A stretch of DNA of 64,000 nt from an uncultured Methylocystaceae bacterium (lineage in GTDB: Bacteria; Pseudomonadota; Alphaproteobacteria; Rhizobiales; Beijerinckiaceae). The first letter of the stretch is position 1. Every line of letters begins with the position of its first letter. The DNA lies in contig CALMZV010000011.1 in assembly GCA_937870755.1 (NCBI GenBank), forward strand, positions 1 through 64,000. The letters are read 5' to 3'. The translations under genes were made by a program, and so were the position numbers. The notes beneath the pieces are model-generated. The model was not told the origin of the DNA. It ran no database searches and worked only from the letters and a program-made list of their open reading frames with translations. Shown here piece by piece: positions 8,372-17,866 of the stretch.

Positions 8372-10171
8372 ATGACTTCGCTCGATGTCCCGCACGCTTC
8401 CGCGCGCCCGACCGCGCGCCGCATTCCGGGCGGGCCGCTGGTCGTCACGCTGGCGCTGGCGCTGGGCGCGGCCATCACCGCGCGCCATGCGCTCGATGTT
8501 TGGCGAACGGGCGTGTTCCTCGACACCGACGACGCCATGCGCATGACGCAGGTGCGCGACTGGCTGGCCGGCCAGGCGTATTTCGACATGGTCGCGCATC
8601 GCATGGACCCGCCCGACGGCGTGCTGATGCACTGGTCGCGCATCGTCGACCTGCCGCTCGCGGCGCTGCTGAAACTGTTCGGCCTGTTTCTGCCGGCCGC
8701 GGACGCGGAGGCCGCCACGCGCATCGCCTTCCCGCTCCTCATGCTCGGCGCGCTCTACGGCGCCGTCGCGGCGGCGGCGCGCGCCGTGGGCGAGCGGGCG
8801 ACGCCGTTCTTCGCCGTGGCGCTGGCGTTTCTCGGCGCGCCCTATCTCGTGCAGTTCAAGGCGGGCCGTATCGACCATCACGCGCCGCAGATCGTTCTGC
8901 TGACGCTTGCCACCGCCGCGACGATGGCCGCGTTCGAACCGGCGCGCGCGCGGCTGGCGGCGCTCGCCGGCGCGCTCGCCGCCCTCTCGCTGTCGATCAG
9001 CCTGGAAAACGCGCCGTTCCTGGCGCTGCTGGCGGCGGCGCCCGCCGCGGCGTGGATCGTCGAGGGCGCGCGGCAGCGCGCCGCGCTCGTCGCCTATGCG
9101 CTGGGGCTGGTCGGCGGGCTGATCGCATTCTTCGGCGTCACCGTGCCGCCTGCGCGCTATTTCGAGACAGCGTGCGACGCCTATTCGTTCGCGCATGTGG
9201 CGGCTGGCCTGGCGGGCGGCGCGGGCCTGCTGGCGCTCGCGGCGCTGACGACGCGCCTGCCGACAATGCCTGCGCGCGCGCTGGCGGCCGCGCTGCTCGG
9301 CCTTGCGCCGCTCGTCGCGCTGAACGTCGTCGCGCCGGCGTGCATGGGCGATCCGTTCGTCGGACTCGATCCGCTCGTGCGCGCGTTGTGGCTCGACAAG
9401 GTGGCCGAAGTGCGCAGCCTGAAACAACTGTTCGCGGATGCGCCAGATTCCGCGGTCATGCAGGCTGCGCCGACCGTTCTGGCCGCATTCGCCGCGTTCG
9501 TGCTGGCGTTCCTGTCGCATGGCGCAAAACGCGGTCGCCTGCTGCTGCTCGCCGCGCTGATCGCAACCGGCTTCGTCATGACGTTCTGGGGCGTGCGCGT
9601 ATTTTCGTCCGTCGCGCCCCTTGTGGCGGTCGCGGGCGCGGCTGCGAGCGCGGCGGCGCTGGCGCGCCTTTCGGTGCGCGGTCCCGCCCGCATCGCGCTC
9701 GCGACCTTGACGCTCACGCCCTTCGCGCCGCTGGCCTGGGCCGTGCTGTGGCCGCCGGGAGCGGATGCGAAGCCCGTCGACGCCGGCTCGTCCGCCTGCC
9801 TGCGCCCGGAAACCATGCGTTCGCTCGACCGCGCGCCTGCCGGCCTCGTGCTCGCGCCGGTGACCGCCGGCGCGCATCTTCTCGCGTTCACGCATCATGC
9901 GACGATCGCCGCGCCCTACCATCGCAACAACCGCGGCGACAGACTGTCGCTCGATGCGTTCCGCGCGGAGCCCGCGGCGGCGCAGGCGATCGTGCGCGCG
10001 TCCGGCGCGCGCTATGTGCTCGCCTGCCCGAACTTTTCCGAAATGCGCATGAACGCCCAACAGCGCCCGCAATCGCTCGCCGCCGCGCTGGTCGGGGAAC
10101 GCGCGCCCGACTGGCTCGAAAAGATCGACGGCGTCCAGGGGCCGAACGTTCTCTACCGCGTGCGCAACTAG
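8372..10171 (+). CDS. Large polytopic membrane protein, GT-C glycosyltransferase-like
   Basis: A 599-residue integral membrane protein with roughly ten to twelve hydrophobic segments and a soluble C-terminal domain (from about residue 470). The N-terminal loop holds an Asp-rich motif (FLDTDDAMRMTQVRDWLAG) followed by MHWSRIVDLPLAAL, and a later AGRIDHHAPQIV. Acidic residues in the first external loop are typical of GT-C fold enzymes that use polyprenyl-phosphate sugars. It converges on the next membrane protein gene and faces a GtrA and a mutase-like flavoprotein, which supports a role in glycosylating an envelope component. The specific reaction is unknown. Confidence 0.6.
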   Translation: MTSLDVPHASARPTARRIPGGPLVVTLALALGAAITARHALDVWRTGVFLDTDDAMRMTQVRDWLAGQAYFDMVAHRMDPPDGVLMHWSRIVDLPLAALLKLFGLFLPAADAEAATRIAFPLLMLGALYGAVAAAARAVGERATPFFAVALAFLGAPYLVQFKAGRIDHHAPQIVLLTLATAATMAAFEPARARLAALAGALAALSLSISLENAPFLALLAAAPAAAWIVEGARQRAALVAYALGLVGGLIAFFGVTVPPARYFETACDAYSFAHVAAGLAGGAGLLALAALTTRLPTMPARALAAALLGLAPLVALNVVAPACMGDPFVGLDPLVRALWLDKVAEVRSLKQLFADAPDSAVMQAAPTVLAAFAAFVLAFLSHGAKRGRLLLLAALIATGFVMTFWGVRVFSSVAPLVAVAGAAASAAALARLSVRGPARIALATLTLTPFAPLAWAVLWPPGADAKPVDAGSSACLRPETMRSLDRAPAGLVLAPVTAGAHLLAFTHHATIAAPYHRNNRGDRLSLDAFRAEPAAAQAIVRASGARYVLACPNFSEMRMNAQQRPQSLAAALVGERAPDWLEKIDGVQGPNVLYRVRN

Positions 10172-10222
10172 CAAGATCGCGCTCCGCCGGGCGCGCCGCG
10201 ACCAGATTCGCCCAGTGGCGCA

Positions 10223-10282
10223 TCGCGGCGCACGCCGCGACCGGCTTCGTCTAGTCGCGGGTCGCGGCGCACGCCGCGACCG
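10223..10282. repeat. Two direct copies of a 21-bp near-palindrome between convergent genes
   Basis: The same 21-base sequence occurs at 10223-10243 and 10262-10282. Each copy contains the dyad TCGCGGCG-CA-CGCCGCGA with 8-base arms. The first copy is intergenic; the second codes for the C-terminus of the minus-strand membrane protein. Tandem hairpins at a convergent gene end could act as a bidirectional terminator, although there is no T-run. Confidence 0.55.
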
Positions 10283-12167
10283 CATGGAGCTGGACGCGCT
10301 GGAATACGCCCTTGCCGGCCGCATCCGCGATCTCGACGCGCGCGGCCGGCGCGGTCCATTGGCGCGCGTTCAGCGCGGGATCGAGCGCCGCCGTGGCCGC
10401 CATCGGCCACACGACATAGGCCGGCGCATCCGTGCGCGCGCAGATGGCGCGCAGGCCGTCCACCGTCACGTTCGGAAAATAACTCTCCGTGCTGCCGCGC
10501 GCGGCGCCGATGAGTTCGCGCCCGCCGAAGCCCGCCTCGATCTGCGCGGCCACGCGGTCGCGATAGAGCATGGCGAGCGTGCGCGAGAACACCGCGCCCG
10601 CCCCCTGCACTTCCGATCCCCAGTTGGCGCGACCGGCCCACAACCACGCCTCGGGCCGTCCTTTCAGCCACAACACTTCGCCGGGCGCGGTCATCAATGC
10701 GTCAAGCGCGGCGTGTTTGCGCGCGCCATAGAGCGCGCGGTCGTAGTCCGGCGCGCTGTCCCACACGAGCGCGACCCAGACGGCCAGCGTCGCCGCGCCC
10801 GCCTGCGCGACGACGCGCGGCGCATGTCGCAGGAAGCCGAGGCCGAACATGCCGAGCGCCAGCATGCCCAGCAACAGAATGTCGCTGAACACGAGCCCGA
10901 CGATCTCGCGCAGCGTCGGCGCGGCGCCGGCGGCGACCATCGCCTCGATCAGAGGCGCCGCCTTGAAGGCGGTGATCGCGCTCGTGACGAGGACATAAGC
11001 CGCGACCGCGAGGAACGCCGGGCGCGCGAGCGCGTGCGATATTTGAACGCGCGGCGCGAAAGTCAGCGACAGCGCGCCGACGGCCGCCGCCATCGCCTCC
11101 AGCGGCGCTCCGCGCGCCAGCAGCCACGCCAGCGCCAGCAGGGTGAAGGCGAGACGTTCGCGCGCGTCCGCCTCGCCATAGCGCGTCGCGCAAAGTCCGA
11201 GCGCCGCCGCGCCGAGCACGGCCGTCAGCCACCACGCGCGCCAGGGCTGCGCCTGCATGACGAGCAGGTTCGGGACATACAGTCCCGCGACCAGTGACAC
11301 CGCAACACCGGCGACGCCGATGCCGAGCGCGCCAAGAAAGAGCGTGCGCAGCGACGGAGCGACGCGCGCGGCGACGATCAACGACGTCGCCTGCACGGCC
11401 TGAAGGCTCCAGGTGTCGAGCGACCACGTATCGGGAAACAGGAACGCATTGCGTCCGCGCATCAGCGAGAGCCATTCCGCATCGATCATCGTCGCCAGGC
11501 GCGCGAACGGCGGCACGCCGGCCAGCGCGGCAAGCCCGACCGCGAGAGCGCAGAGCGCCGCGCCATACACCACGCGCCGGTCTTCCATCGCCCACATCAA
11601 CCCGACGAGCGCGAAACCGGCGAGCGCCATGATGGGATGAAACACCGCGCTCACGCACAGCCACAACAACGCCCAGGCGCGCCGGCGCGCGAGCGCGGCG
11701 GCCATCGCCAGCAGTACGAACGCCTCGCTGAACGGGCGCGGCAGCGGCAACGACTCGCCATACGACAGGAAGCTGTATGTCGCCGGAGCGGCGGCCACCG
11801 CGAGCGCGACCGCCCATGGACGAACGCGCGTCAGGCGCATGCAGAAAGCGACCAGCGCGACGAACCACAGCGCCATCGCCGCCAGCGAGATCGCGCGCGC
11901 GGCGGCGAACGGCCCGAGCGCATCGACCAGCGTCGGTGCGATGCGCGTGAACAGGCTCAGCGCAGATTGTCCGTCGTGGACGAACATCGCATCGGCGCCG
12001 ACGCCGGCGGGATCGAGATCCGCGATGGCGCGGCCGATATAGATCTGGCCGTCGGCGCGCACGCCCGGAAAGAGTCGGAAAAAGAAAAACGCCGCGCCCA
12101 GCGCGAGCAGGCCGAACGGACCGCCGAAAGCAGCCAACCTTGCGCGGGCGATGTTCAGCGCGGACAA
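10251..12167 (-). CDS. Large polytopic membrane protein of unknown function
   Basis: About 638 residues with a dozen or more hydrophobic segments, followed by a soluble C-terminal portion (from about residue 500). Charged loops include PGVRADGQIYIGRAIADLDP after the first membrane segment and SYGESLPLPRPFSEAF. It resembles uncharacterised alphaproteobacterial membrane proteins with a GT-C-like layout; I do not recognise a specific family. No ATG lies near the end of gtrA, so I chose a TTG at 12167, 17 bases after the gtrA stop; the true start could differ. It is the third gene of an operon with the mutase-like flavoprotein and gtrA, so work on lipid-linked sugars is likely. Confidence 0.55.
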   Translation of the reverse strand: MSALNIARARLAAFGGPFGLLALGAAFFFFRLFPGVRADGQIYIGRAIADLDPAGVGADAMFVHDGQSALSLFTRIAPTLVDALGPFAAARAISLAAMALWFVALVAFCMRLTRVRPWAVALAVAAAPATYSFLSYGESLPLPRPFSEAFVLLAMAAALARRRAWALLWLCVSAVFHPIMALAGFALVGLMWAMEDRRVVYGAALCALAVGLAALAGVPPFARLATMIDAEWLSLMRGRNAFLFPDTWSLDTWSLQAVQATSLIVAARVAPSLRTLFLGALGIGVAGVAVSLVAGLYVPNLLVMQAQPWRAWWLTAVLGAAALGLCATRYGEADARERLAFTLLALAWLLARGAPLEAMAAAVGALSLTFAPRVQISHALARPAFLAVAAYVLVTSAITAFKAAPLIEAMVAAGAAPTLREIVGLVFSDILLLGMLALGMFGLGFLRHAPRVVAQAGAATLAVWVALVWDSAPDYDRALYGARKHAALDALMTAPGEVLWLKGRPEAWLWAGRANWGSEVQGAGAVFSRTLAMLYRDRVAAQIEAGFGGRELIGAARGSTESYFPNVTVDGLRAICARTDAPAYVVWPMAATAALDPALNARQWTAPAARVEIADAAGKGVFQRVQLHAVAACAATRD

Positions 12168-12183
12168 GGCGGCGCCTGCGGGC

Positions 12184-12645
12184 TCACGCGCGCGCGGGCG
12201 AGAACAGGAAGAAGCGACGCGCGAGGAAGTTGAACGTAAACACGAACACGGCGGCCGGCGCCTTGGCGAATTCGACAGGCGCATGGACGTATTCGACGAA
12301 CGCGTAGATCGCGAGCGCGTTCAGCGCAAGACCCACGAGGCCGGTGACGAGGAAACCGGCGAATTCGGCGCCCGCGCCGTAACGGCGCCGGTCGCGGAAC
12401 ACGAAAGCGACGGTGAGCAGATAGGCGACCACCAGTCCCGCCGAAAAGGCGAGGGTCGCGGCGGCCATGTAGTGCACGCCGAACACGCGCGCGAGAACCA
12501 CGAGCGCGCCGAAGTCGACGGCAAGCGCCACCACGCTCACCATGCCGTAGCGCACCGCATCGCGCGCCAGCGCGATCAGGCCCGGACGGATGGGGAGCGT
12601 CGCGCCGGAGGGCGCGACGGCGGGCGTGGCGTCGAAGACAGACAT
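12184..12645 (-). CDS. GtrA family membrane protein
   Basis: A 153-residue GtrA-like protein with four membrane segments (about residues 30-52, 58-82, 92-115 and 122-145). GtrA proteins are thought to move or position polyprenyl-phosphate-linked sugars for membrane glycosyltransferases. Typical landmarks are RYGMVSVVALAVDFGALVVL at the first helix, TFNFLARRFFLF at the C-terminus and the charged FRDRRRYG loop. Its ATG overlaps the stop of the preceding flavoprotein gene (TGATG), so the two are translationally coupled. Confidence 0.85.
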   Translation of the reverse strand: MSVFDATPAVAPSGATLPIRPGLIALARDAVRYGMVSVVALAVDFGALVVLARVFGVHYMAAATLAFSAGLVVAYLLTVAFVFRDRRRYGAGAEFAGFLVTGLVGLALNALAIYAFVEYVHAPVEFAKAPAAVFVFTFNFLARRFFLFSPARA

Positions 12646-14132
12646 CAGGCGACCTTACGCGGCACGAGCCGCTCGCTTTTCAACGCTTCCATCGCGCCGG
12701 AAACGCCCGCCTCGCCGTATTCGGCGTCTTCGTTCACCTGCCAGGTGTCGTAGACCTGCGCGCCCTCGCAGATGTTGAGCGCGGTCAGCATGCCGGTCAT
12801 CATCGCGTGGTCCTGGTTGTTGTATTTGTGCATGCCGTTGCGGCCGACCAGATGCAGCGAAGGGAAGCGCGTCGACAGTTCGAGGCGGATGACCTCCACA
12901 TTGCGCGCATAGGAGTCGTCGTAGACCGGATAGGCTTTCGGCTGGCGCACAACGGAGGCGTCCACCACGTCCGACGCCTTCATCAGGCCGACCTTTTCGA
13001 TCTCCTTCTTGGCGAGCTCGACGAGATCCCTGTCGTCGGCCGCCCACAGGCCGTCGCCTTCGAAACAGAAATATTCGAGACCGAGGCAGGTCGAATGATC
13101 GTCCGGGATCATTTCCGGCGACCACGAGCGGAAGTTCTGCACGCGGCCGACCTGCACGGACGGATCGTGGATGTAGACCCAGTTGTCGGGCAGCTGGACG
13201 CTCGACTGGCCGATCAGCACGACCGTGAGGAAGTCGCGATATTTCAGATCGCGCGCATGGAACAGGCTCAGCGGGGCCGGCGTGATGGACGCCATCAGCT
13301 CGTTGATCGGCGCCGACGAAATGACGTTGCGGGCGGCGTAGGATTCCTTCCCGCCGTCGGCGCGTGCGACATGCACGGTCCACATCTTGCCCGTCTCGTC
13401 GTATTCAAGCCGCTCGACCTTGCGGCCCATCATCACGCGGCCGCCCTGCTTGTTGATCTTGCGCGCGCATTCCTCCCACATCATGCCCGGGCCCTTGCGC
13501 GGGTAGCGGAAAGATTCGATCAGCGACTTGGCGCCCTCGCCCTTCTTGCGCAGGCCGAGCGAACGGCGCATGCCGTCGACGATGGCGGCGCCAAGGTTGA
13601 GGCCCTTGATGCGCTGGGCGGCCCAGTCGGACGAAATCTCGTCGCAGCCCATGCCCCACACCTTCTCGGTGTAGGTCTTGAAGAAGATGGAGAACAGGCG
13701 CTCGCCGAACTGGTTGCGCACCCACTGGTGGAAGGTCTTGGGCTCACGCACCGGGAACGCCTTGGCGTAGGCGAAGGACGCCATGCACTTGGTCGACTCC
13801 CAGAAGCCGAGGTTGAACAGGGCCTCGAACGCCTTCAGCGGATAGGCATAGAACTTGTTGTTGTAATAGATGCGCGACAGGCGTGGGCGGTCGATGAAAT
13901 CGTCCGGCAGGATCTCGTTCCAGAGATCGACGATCTCCTTGGATTTCGAGAAGAAGCGATGGCCGCCGATGTCGAACAGGAAGTTCTTGTAGTTCACGGT
14001 GCGGCTGATGCCGCCCACATAGACCGGGTCCGCTTCGAACACGACGACGTCGCGACCATGTTTGGACAGCGTGTAGGCCGCAGTCAGGCCAGCGGGCCCA
14101 CCGCCGATCACTGCCGTTTCGACGAATTCCAT
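12645..14132 (-). CDS. FAD-dependent oxidoreductase, UDP-galactopyranose mutase-like
   Basis: A 495-residue flavoprotein. The N-terminal Rossmann motif [20 protein letters not shown] binds FAD, followed by [20 protein letters not shown], a pattern of the UDP-galactopyranose mutase/protoporphyrinogen-oxidase-like group. The C-terminal [19 protein letters not shown] closes the FAD site. The neighbouring GtrA and polytopic membrane proteins suggest sugar-nucleotide or lipid-linked-sugar chemistry. I chose the ATG giving [12 protein letters not shown]; a longer start at 14168 adds 12 residues without family character. The exact substrate is not known. Confidence 0.75.
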   Translation of the reverse strand: MEFVETAVIGGGPAGLTAAYTLSKHGRDVVVFEADPVYVGGISRTVNYKNFLFDIGGHRFFSKSKEIVDLWNEILPDDFIDRPRLSRIYYNNKFYAYPLKAFEALFNLGFWESTKCMASFAYAKAFPVREPKTFHQWVRNQFGERLFSIFFKTYTEKVWGMGCDEISSDWAAQRIKGLNLGAAIVDGMRRSLGLRKKGEGAKSLIESFRYPRKGPGMMWEECARKINKQGGRVMMGRKVERLEYDETGKMWTVHVARADGGKESYAARNVISSAPINELMASITPAPLSLFHARDLKYRDFLTVVLIGQSSVQLPDNWVYIHDPSVQVGRVQNFRSWSPEMIPDDHSTCLGLEYFCFEGDGLWAADDRDLVELAKKEIEKVGLMKASDVVDASVVRQPKAYPVYDDSYARNVEVIRLELSTRFPSLHLVGRNGMHKYNNQDHAMMTGMLTALNICEGAQVYDTWQVNEDAEYGEAGVSGAMEALKSERLVPRKVA

Positions 14133-14374
14133 CCTGACGACTCCGGGATTTCGATATTCCCGGATCATCGCGGGCGCGGGTTAAATTGGACTTAACCAAC
14201 GCCGGCCGCGGCGCCGCACGGATGCGCATTTCCGCTACGAACGGTGGTTCGCAAAGTAAGTCAATGACAGGCCGCAAGCGATTGTGATCGAAGACGAAAG
14301 CGTATTCACGCGAGATATTCTCGCAGGCCCCGCGCGCCTTGGATGCGCCGCATGAAAGCGTGGTTCAGGAACGG

Positions 14375-15502
14375 TTACCGCGTTCTGCCCTTCTGGAGCG
14401 ACGTCTCAACGCCCAAGGAGTAGCGCGACATGCCGAAACAGAACACGAAATAGAACAGGGCGGCGAATACATAGCCGGTGGTGGCGATGGTCGGTCCCGC
14501 CCATTCGGGGTCGAGCCGCGCGGTCTCCACCGTGCGCAGAAAGTCGAAAATGCCGACGATGGCGACGAGCGTCGTGTCCTTGAACAGGCCGATGAAGGTG
14601 TTGACGATGCCGGGAATGACGATGGTCAGCACCTGCGGCAGGATGACGAGCCGCATGCGCTGGGGATAGGTGAGGCCGAGCGCCATCGCGCCTTCGAACT
14701 GGCCTTTCGGCATCGCCTGGAGGCCGCCGCGAATCACTTCCGCCATGTAGGCCGATGCGAACAGCGCGACGCCGACCAGCGGCCGCAGCAGCCGGTCGGG
14801 CGAGAGCGCCGGCGGCACGAACAGCGGCAGCATGAGATTGGCCATGAACAGCACCGTGATCATCGGCACGCCGCGCATGATCTCGATGAAGCCGACCGAG
14901 AAGGCGCGCACCACCGGCAGGCGCGAGCGCCGGCCGAGCGCAAGCAGCACGCCGAACGGCAGCGAGAACACGATGCCCGCAAGCGCCATGATGAGCGTGA
15001 CCAGCACGCCGCCCCACAGGTCCGTCGAGACGACCGGCAGGCCGAGAAATTCCGCGCCGCGCAGCAGGAAAAACGCCGCGACAGGATAAACCGCGAAAAA
15101 CAGGAACGCGGCCAGCCCCTTGCGCGGCGCCCCGCGCCACAGCAGCCACACGATCAGCGCCGCGCCCGCCAGCAGCGTCACATCGACCCGCCATCGGTGC
15201 TCCACCGGATAGGAGCCGTACATGAAGAACGGGAACTTGCGCCAGACATAGGCCCAGCACGCCCCTGCCCCCGGCGCCGCGCAGGCCTTGCCGTCCGGCG
15301 CGGTCCAGACCGCATCGAGGATCAGGAACCGGAACAGGATCGGGGCCGCCCACACGATGAGCGCAAGCCCCAGGACGGTCAGGACGCCCGTCGTCGCATC
15401 CGCGAACAGACGCGCCCGCCACAGCGCGAAAAACCCCGTCGCGCCCGGCGGGGGCGGCAGGGTCGGCTCGGGCGCCGTGCGCAGGAAGGCGCGCGGGTCC
15501 AT
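14375..15502 (-). CDS. aapM: General L-amino-acid ABC transporter permease AapM-like
   Basis: A 375-residue permease of the polar amino-acid (HisM/AapM) family. The hydrophobic N-terminal part contains an additional external loop with two cysteines (KACAAPGAGACW), as is usual for AapM. The C-terminal core has the ATPase-contacting EAA-type loop AMALGLTYPQRMRLVILPQV and GLFKDTTLVAIVGIFDFLRT. The ATG overlaps the stop of aapQ by one base, so the genes are coupled. No aapP ATPase gene follows; the next gene is the FAD oxidoreductase after 242 bases. Confidence 0.9.
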   Translation of the reverse strand: MDPRAFLRTAPEPTLPPPPGATGFFALWRARLFADATTGVLTVLGLALIVWAAPILFRFLILDAVWTAPDGKACAAPGAGACWAYVWRKFPFFMYGSYPVEHRWRVDVTLLAGAALIVWLLWRGAPRKGLAAFLFFAVYPVAAFFLLRGAEFLGLPVVSTDLWGGVLVTLIMALAGIVFSLPFGVLLALGRRSRLPVVRAFSVGFIEIMRGVPMITVLFMANLMLPLFVPPALSPDRLLRPLVGVALFASAYMAEVIRGGLQAMPKGQFEGAMALGLTYPQRMRLVILPQVLTIVIPGIVNTFIGLFKDTTLVAIVGIFDFLRTVETARLDPEWAGPTIATTGYVFAALFYFVFCFGMSRYSLGVETSLQKGRTR

Positions 15503-16683
15503 CACCGCTCCTTTAACGCCATGCGGGCGTTGTAGGCGTTCATGATCGCCGACGTCGCCAGCGAGAAGGCGAGGTAGACGCCCATGGTCATGAACATGAT
15601 CTGCACCGCCGCGCCCGTGTTGTTGAGCACCGTGCCGGCGAAGACGTTGAACAGGTCCGGGTAGCCGATGGCGACGGCGAGCGTCGAGTTCTTGGTGAGG
15701 TTGAGATACTGGTTGATGAGCGGCGGGATGATCACGCGCATCGCCTGCGGCATGGTGACGAGCTTGCGGATGGGCGCGGCGCGCAGGCCTAGGGCGGCCG
15801 CCGCCTCGTGCTGGCCTTTCGGCACCGACATGACGCCCGCGCGCACGATCTCCGCGATGAAGGCCGCCGTATAGGTCACCAGCCCGACCGTCAGCGCCAC
15901 GAGTTCGGGCGTCAGGCGGAAGCCGCCGGCGAAATTGAACCCCTTCAACTGCGGCATGTCGAAAGCGAGCGGCGCGCCGGCCAGAATATGGGCCGCCACC
16001 GGCAGGCCCACGATCAGCGCCGCGGAAACGGCGCCGACCGGCGCCTGCGCGCCCGTCTCGCGCTGGCGCAGGCGCGCCCACCATGCGAAGGCCGCCGCCA
16101 GCGCCACGCCGAGGCCGAGCGCGAGCGGCAGCGCCACAAAGCCTTCCTTCGGCACGGGCGCGGGCAGAAACAGGCCGCGATTGTTGAGGAAGGCGAGGTC
16201 GAAGAGCGCGATCGACTGGCGCGGATTGGGCAGCGGTTTGAGGACCGCGTTGTACCAGAACAGCAGTTGCACCAGCAGCGGCACGTTGCGCACCGCCTCG
16301 ATATAGACGGTCGCGATTTTCGCGATGAGCCAGTTGCGCGACAGCCGCGCGACGCCGAGCGCGAAGCCGAGCATGGTGGCGAACACGAGGCCGACGCCCG
16401 CCACCACCAGCGTGTTCAGGAGCCCGACCCAGAATACGCGGCTGTTGGGCGAGGTCGCCGAATAGGGGATGAGCGTCTGGTTGATGTCGAACCGCGCCGG
16501 ATCGTCCCAGAAACCGAAGCCGGTCGGAATGCCGCGCGCCTGCATGTTGGCGCGCGCATTCAGGATGGCGCCGACGATCAGCACGCCGACGACGACCGCC
16601 AACGCGACCTGATAGGCCAGCCCCCGCCAGAACGGATCGTTCCAGGGCCGCACTTTGGGCGGGGCGCCGGCGATGGTCGCCAC
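15502..16683 (-). CDS. aapQ: General L-amino-acid ABC transporter permease AapQ-like
   Basis: A 393-residue permease partner of AapM. It carries the characteristic large insertion between the first and second conserved membrane regions (roughly residues 135-230), seen in AapQ proteins of rhizobia, and the EAA-type loop ALGLRAAPIRKLVTMPQAMR, then NLTKNSTLAVAIGYPDL. It follows the binding-protein gene after 31 bases and overlaps aapM. Together they would form the membrane core of a broad-specificity L-amino-acid importer. Confidence 0.9.
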   Translation of the reverse strand: MATIAGAPPKVRPWNDPFWRGLAYQVALAVVVGVLIVGAILNARANMQARGIPTGFGFWDDPARFDINQTLIPYSATSPNSRVFWVGLLNTLVVAGVGLVFATMLGFALGVARLSRNWLIAKIATVYIEAVRNVPLLVQLLFWYNAVLKPLPNPRQSIALFDLAFLNNRGLFLPAPVPKEGFVALPLALGLGVALAAAFAWWARLRQRETGAQAPVGAVSAALIVGLPVAAHILAGAPLAFDMPQLKGFNFAGGFRLTPELVALTVGLVTYTAAFIAEIVRAGVMSVPKGQHEAAAALGLRAAPIRKLVTMPQAMRVIIPPLINQYLNLTKNSTLAVAIGYPDLFNVFAGTVLNNTGAAVQIMFMTMGVYLAFSLATSAIMNAYNARMALKER

Positions 16684-16714
16684 GGGCGTCAGTCCTCGCG
16701 CACGGGCGCGCCCG

Positions 16715-17731
16715 TCAGCGGATGGGCGGCGCGTATTGCAATCCGTTCTTGGTCCACAGCGCGTTGATGCCGCGCTTGATCTTGAGCCGCGATCCCTCGC
16801 CGAGATTCTTCTCGAAAATCTCGCCGTAGTTGCCCACGTGCTTGACGATGCGATAGGCCCAGTCCGCCGTCAGCCCCAGACCCTCGCCGAAATTGCCTTC
16901 GGTGCCGAGCAGGCGTTTTGTTTCCGGGTTCGGCGCCTTCAGCTTGTCGTCGACGTTCTTCTGCGTCACGCCCAGTTCCTCGGCCGTGACCATGGCGTAG
17001 TGAGTCCATTTGACCAGGTTGAACCACTGGTCGTCGCCCTGGCGCACGACCGGGCCGAGCGGCTCCTTGGAGATCACCTCCGGCAGGATCACGTGGTCGT
17101 CCGGCTGGCCGAGCTTGGTGCGTTCCGCGTAGAGCTGGGACATGTCGCTGGTGAAGGCGTCGCAGCGGCCGGTGTCGTAGCTCTTGATGCCCTCGTCGGC
17201 GGTGGCGAATACGACCGGCTCGTATTTCATGTCGTGCGAGCGAAAATAGTCGGCGAGGTTGAGTTCGGTCGTCGTGCCCTGCTGCACGCAGACCGAGGCG
17301 CCGCTCAGTTCGAGCGCCGAGCCGACGTTCAGCTTCTTGCGCACCATAAATCCCTGACCGTCGTAATAGGTGACGGCGCCGAACAGGAACCCCTGCCCCA
17401 CCTCGCGCGACTGCGTCCACGTCGTGTTGCGCGACAGAACGTCGATCTCGCCCGATTGCAGCGCGGTGAAACGGTCCTTGGCGCTGAGCGCGACGTAGCG
17501 CACCTTGGTCGGATCGTTGAAAACGGCGGCCGCGATGGCGCGGCAGAAGTCCACGTCGAACCCCGTATACTGCCCCTTGTCGTCCGGCAGGCCAAAGCCG
17601 GCGACGCCCGGATTGACGCCGCAGACGAGCTGCCCGCGTTTCTTCACCGCGTCGATCGTGGGTCCGGCGGCGGCGGAGGACACGGAAAGGCCAAGGGCGG
17701 CGAAAGCGGCGAGCGCGGCGCGTTTGGTCAT
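16715..17731 (-). CDS. aapJ: Periplasmic amino-acid-binding protein AapJ-like
   Basis: A 338-residue extracytoplasmic solute-binding protein (SBP family 3) that delivers amino acids to AapQM. A signal peptide ends near residue 22 (AAFAALGLSVSSAAAG). Ligand-fold landmarks are RGQLVCGVNPGVAGFGLPDD, GFDVDFCRAIAAAVFND and VCVQQGTTTELNLADYF. It is the first gene of aapJQM and is divergent from metC, with 135 bases between them that must hold both promoters. Confidence 0.92.
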   Translation of the reverse strand: MTKRAALAAFAALGLSVSSAAAGPTIDAVKKRGQLVCGVNPGVAGFGLPDDKGQYTGFDVDFCRAIAAAVFNDPTKVRYVALSAKDRFTALQSGEIDVLSRNTTWTQSREVGQGFLFGAVTYYDGQGFMVRKKLNVGSALELSGASVCVQQGTTTELNLADYFRSHDMKYEPVVFATADEGIKSYDTGRCDAFTSDMSQLYAERTKLGQPDDHVILPEVISKEPLGPVVRQGDDQWFNLVKWTHYAMVTAEELGVTQKNVDDKLKAPNPETKRLLGTEGNFGEGLGLTADWAYRIVKHVGNYGEIFEKNLGEGSRLKIKRGINALWTKNGLQYAPPIR

Positions 17732-17866
17732 GGATCGTCACCTGAAGAAAAGCGATTGTCCGCCGGCCGGAGCGCCGCTACGGGACATGGGCGAATAACA
17801 TGTCGTTTTCGTTCAGGGGTCAACCGGCAAAGGCGCCCGCAGGCCGACAAGTTGGAGACGCGCTCG

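Noticed and set aside
7076-10324. A 1082-residue minus-strand frame across rsmB and the GT-C-like gene
   Set aside because: It covers two well-supported genes in other frames and consists of Arg/Ala/Gly runs.
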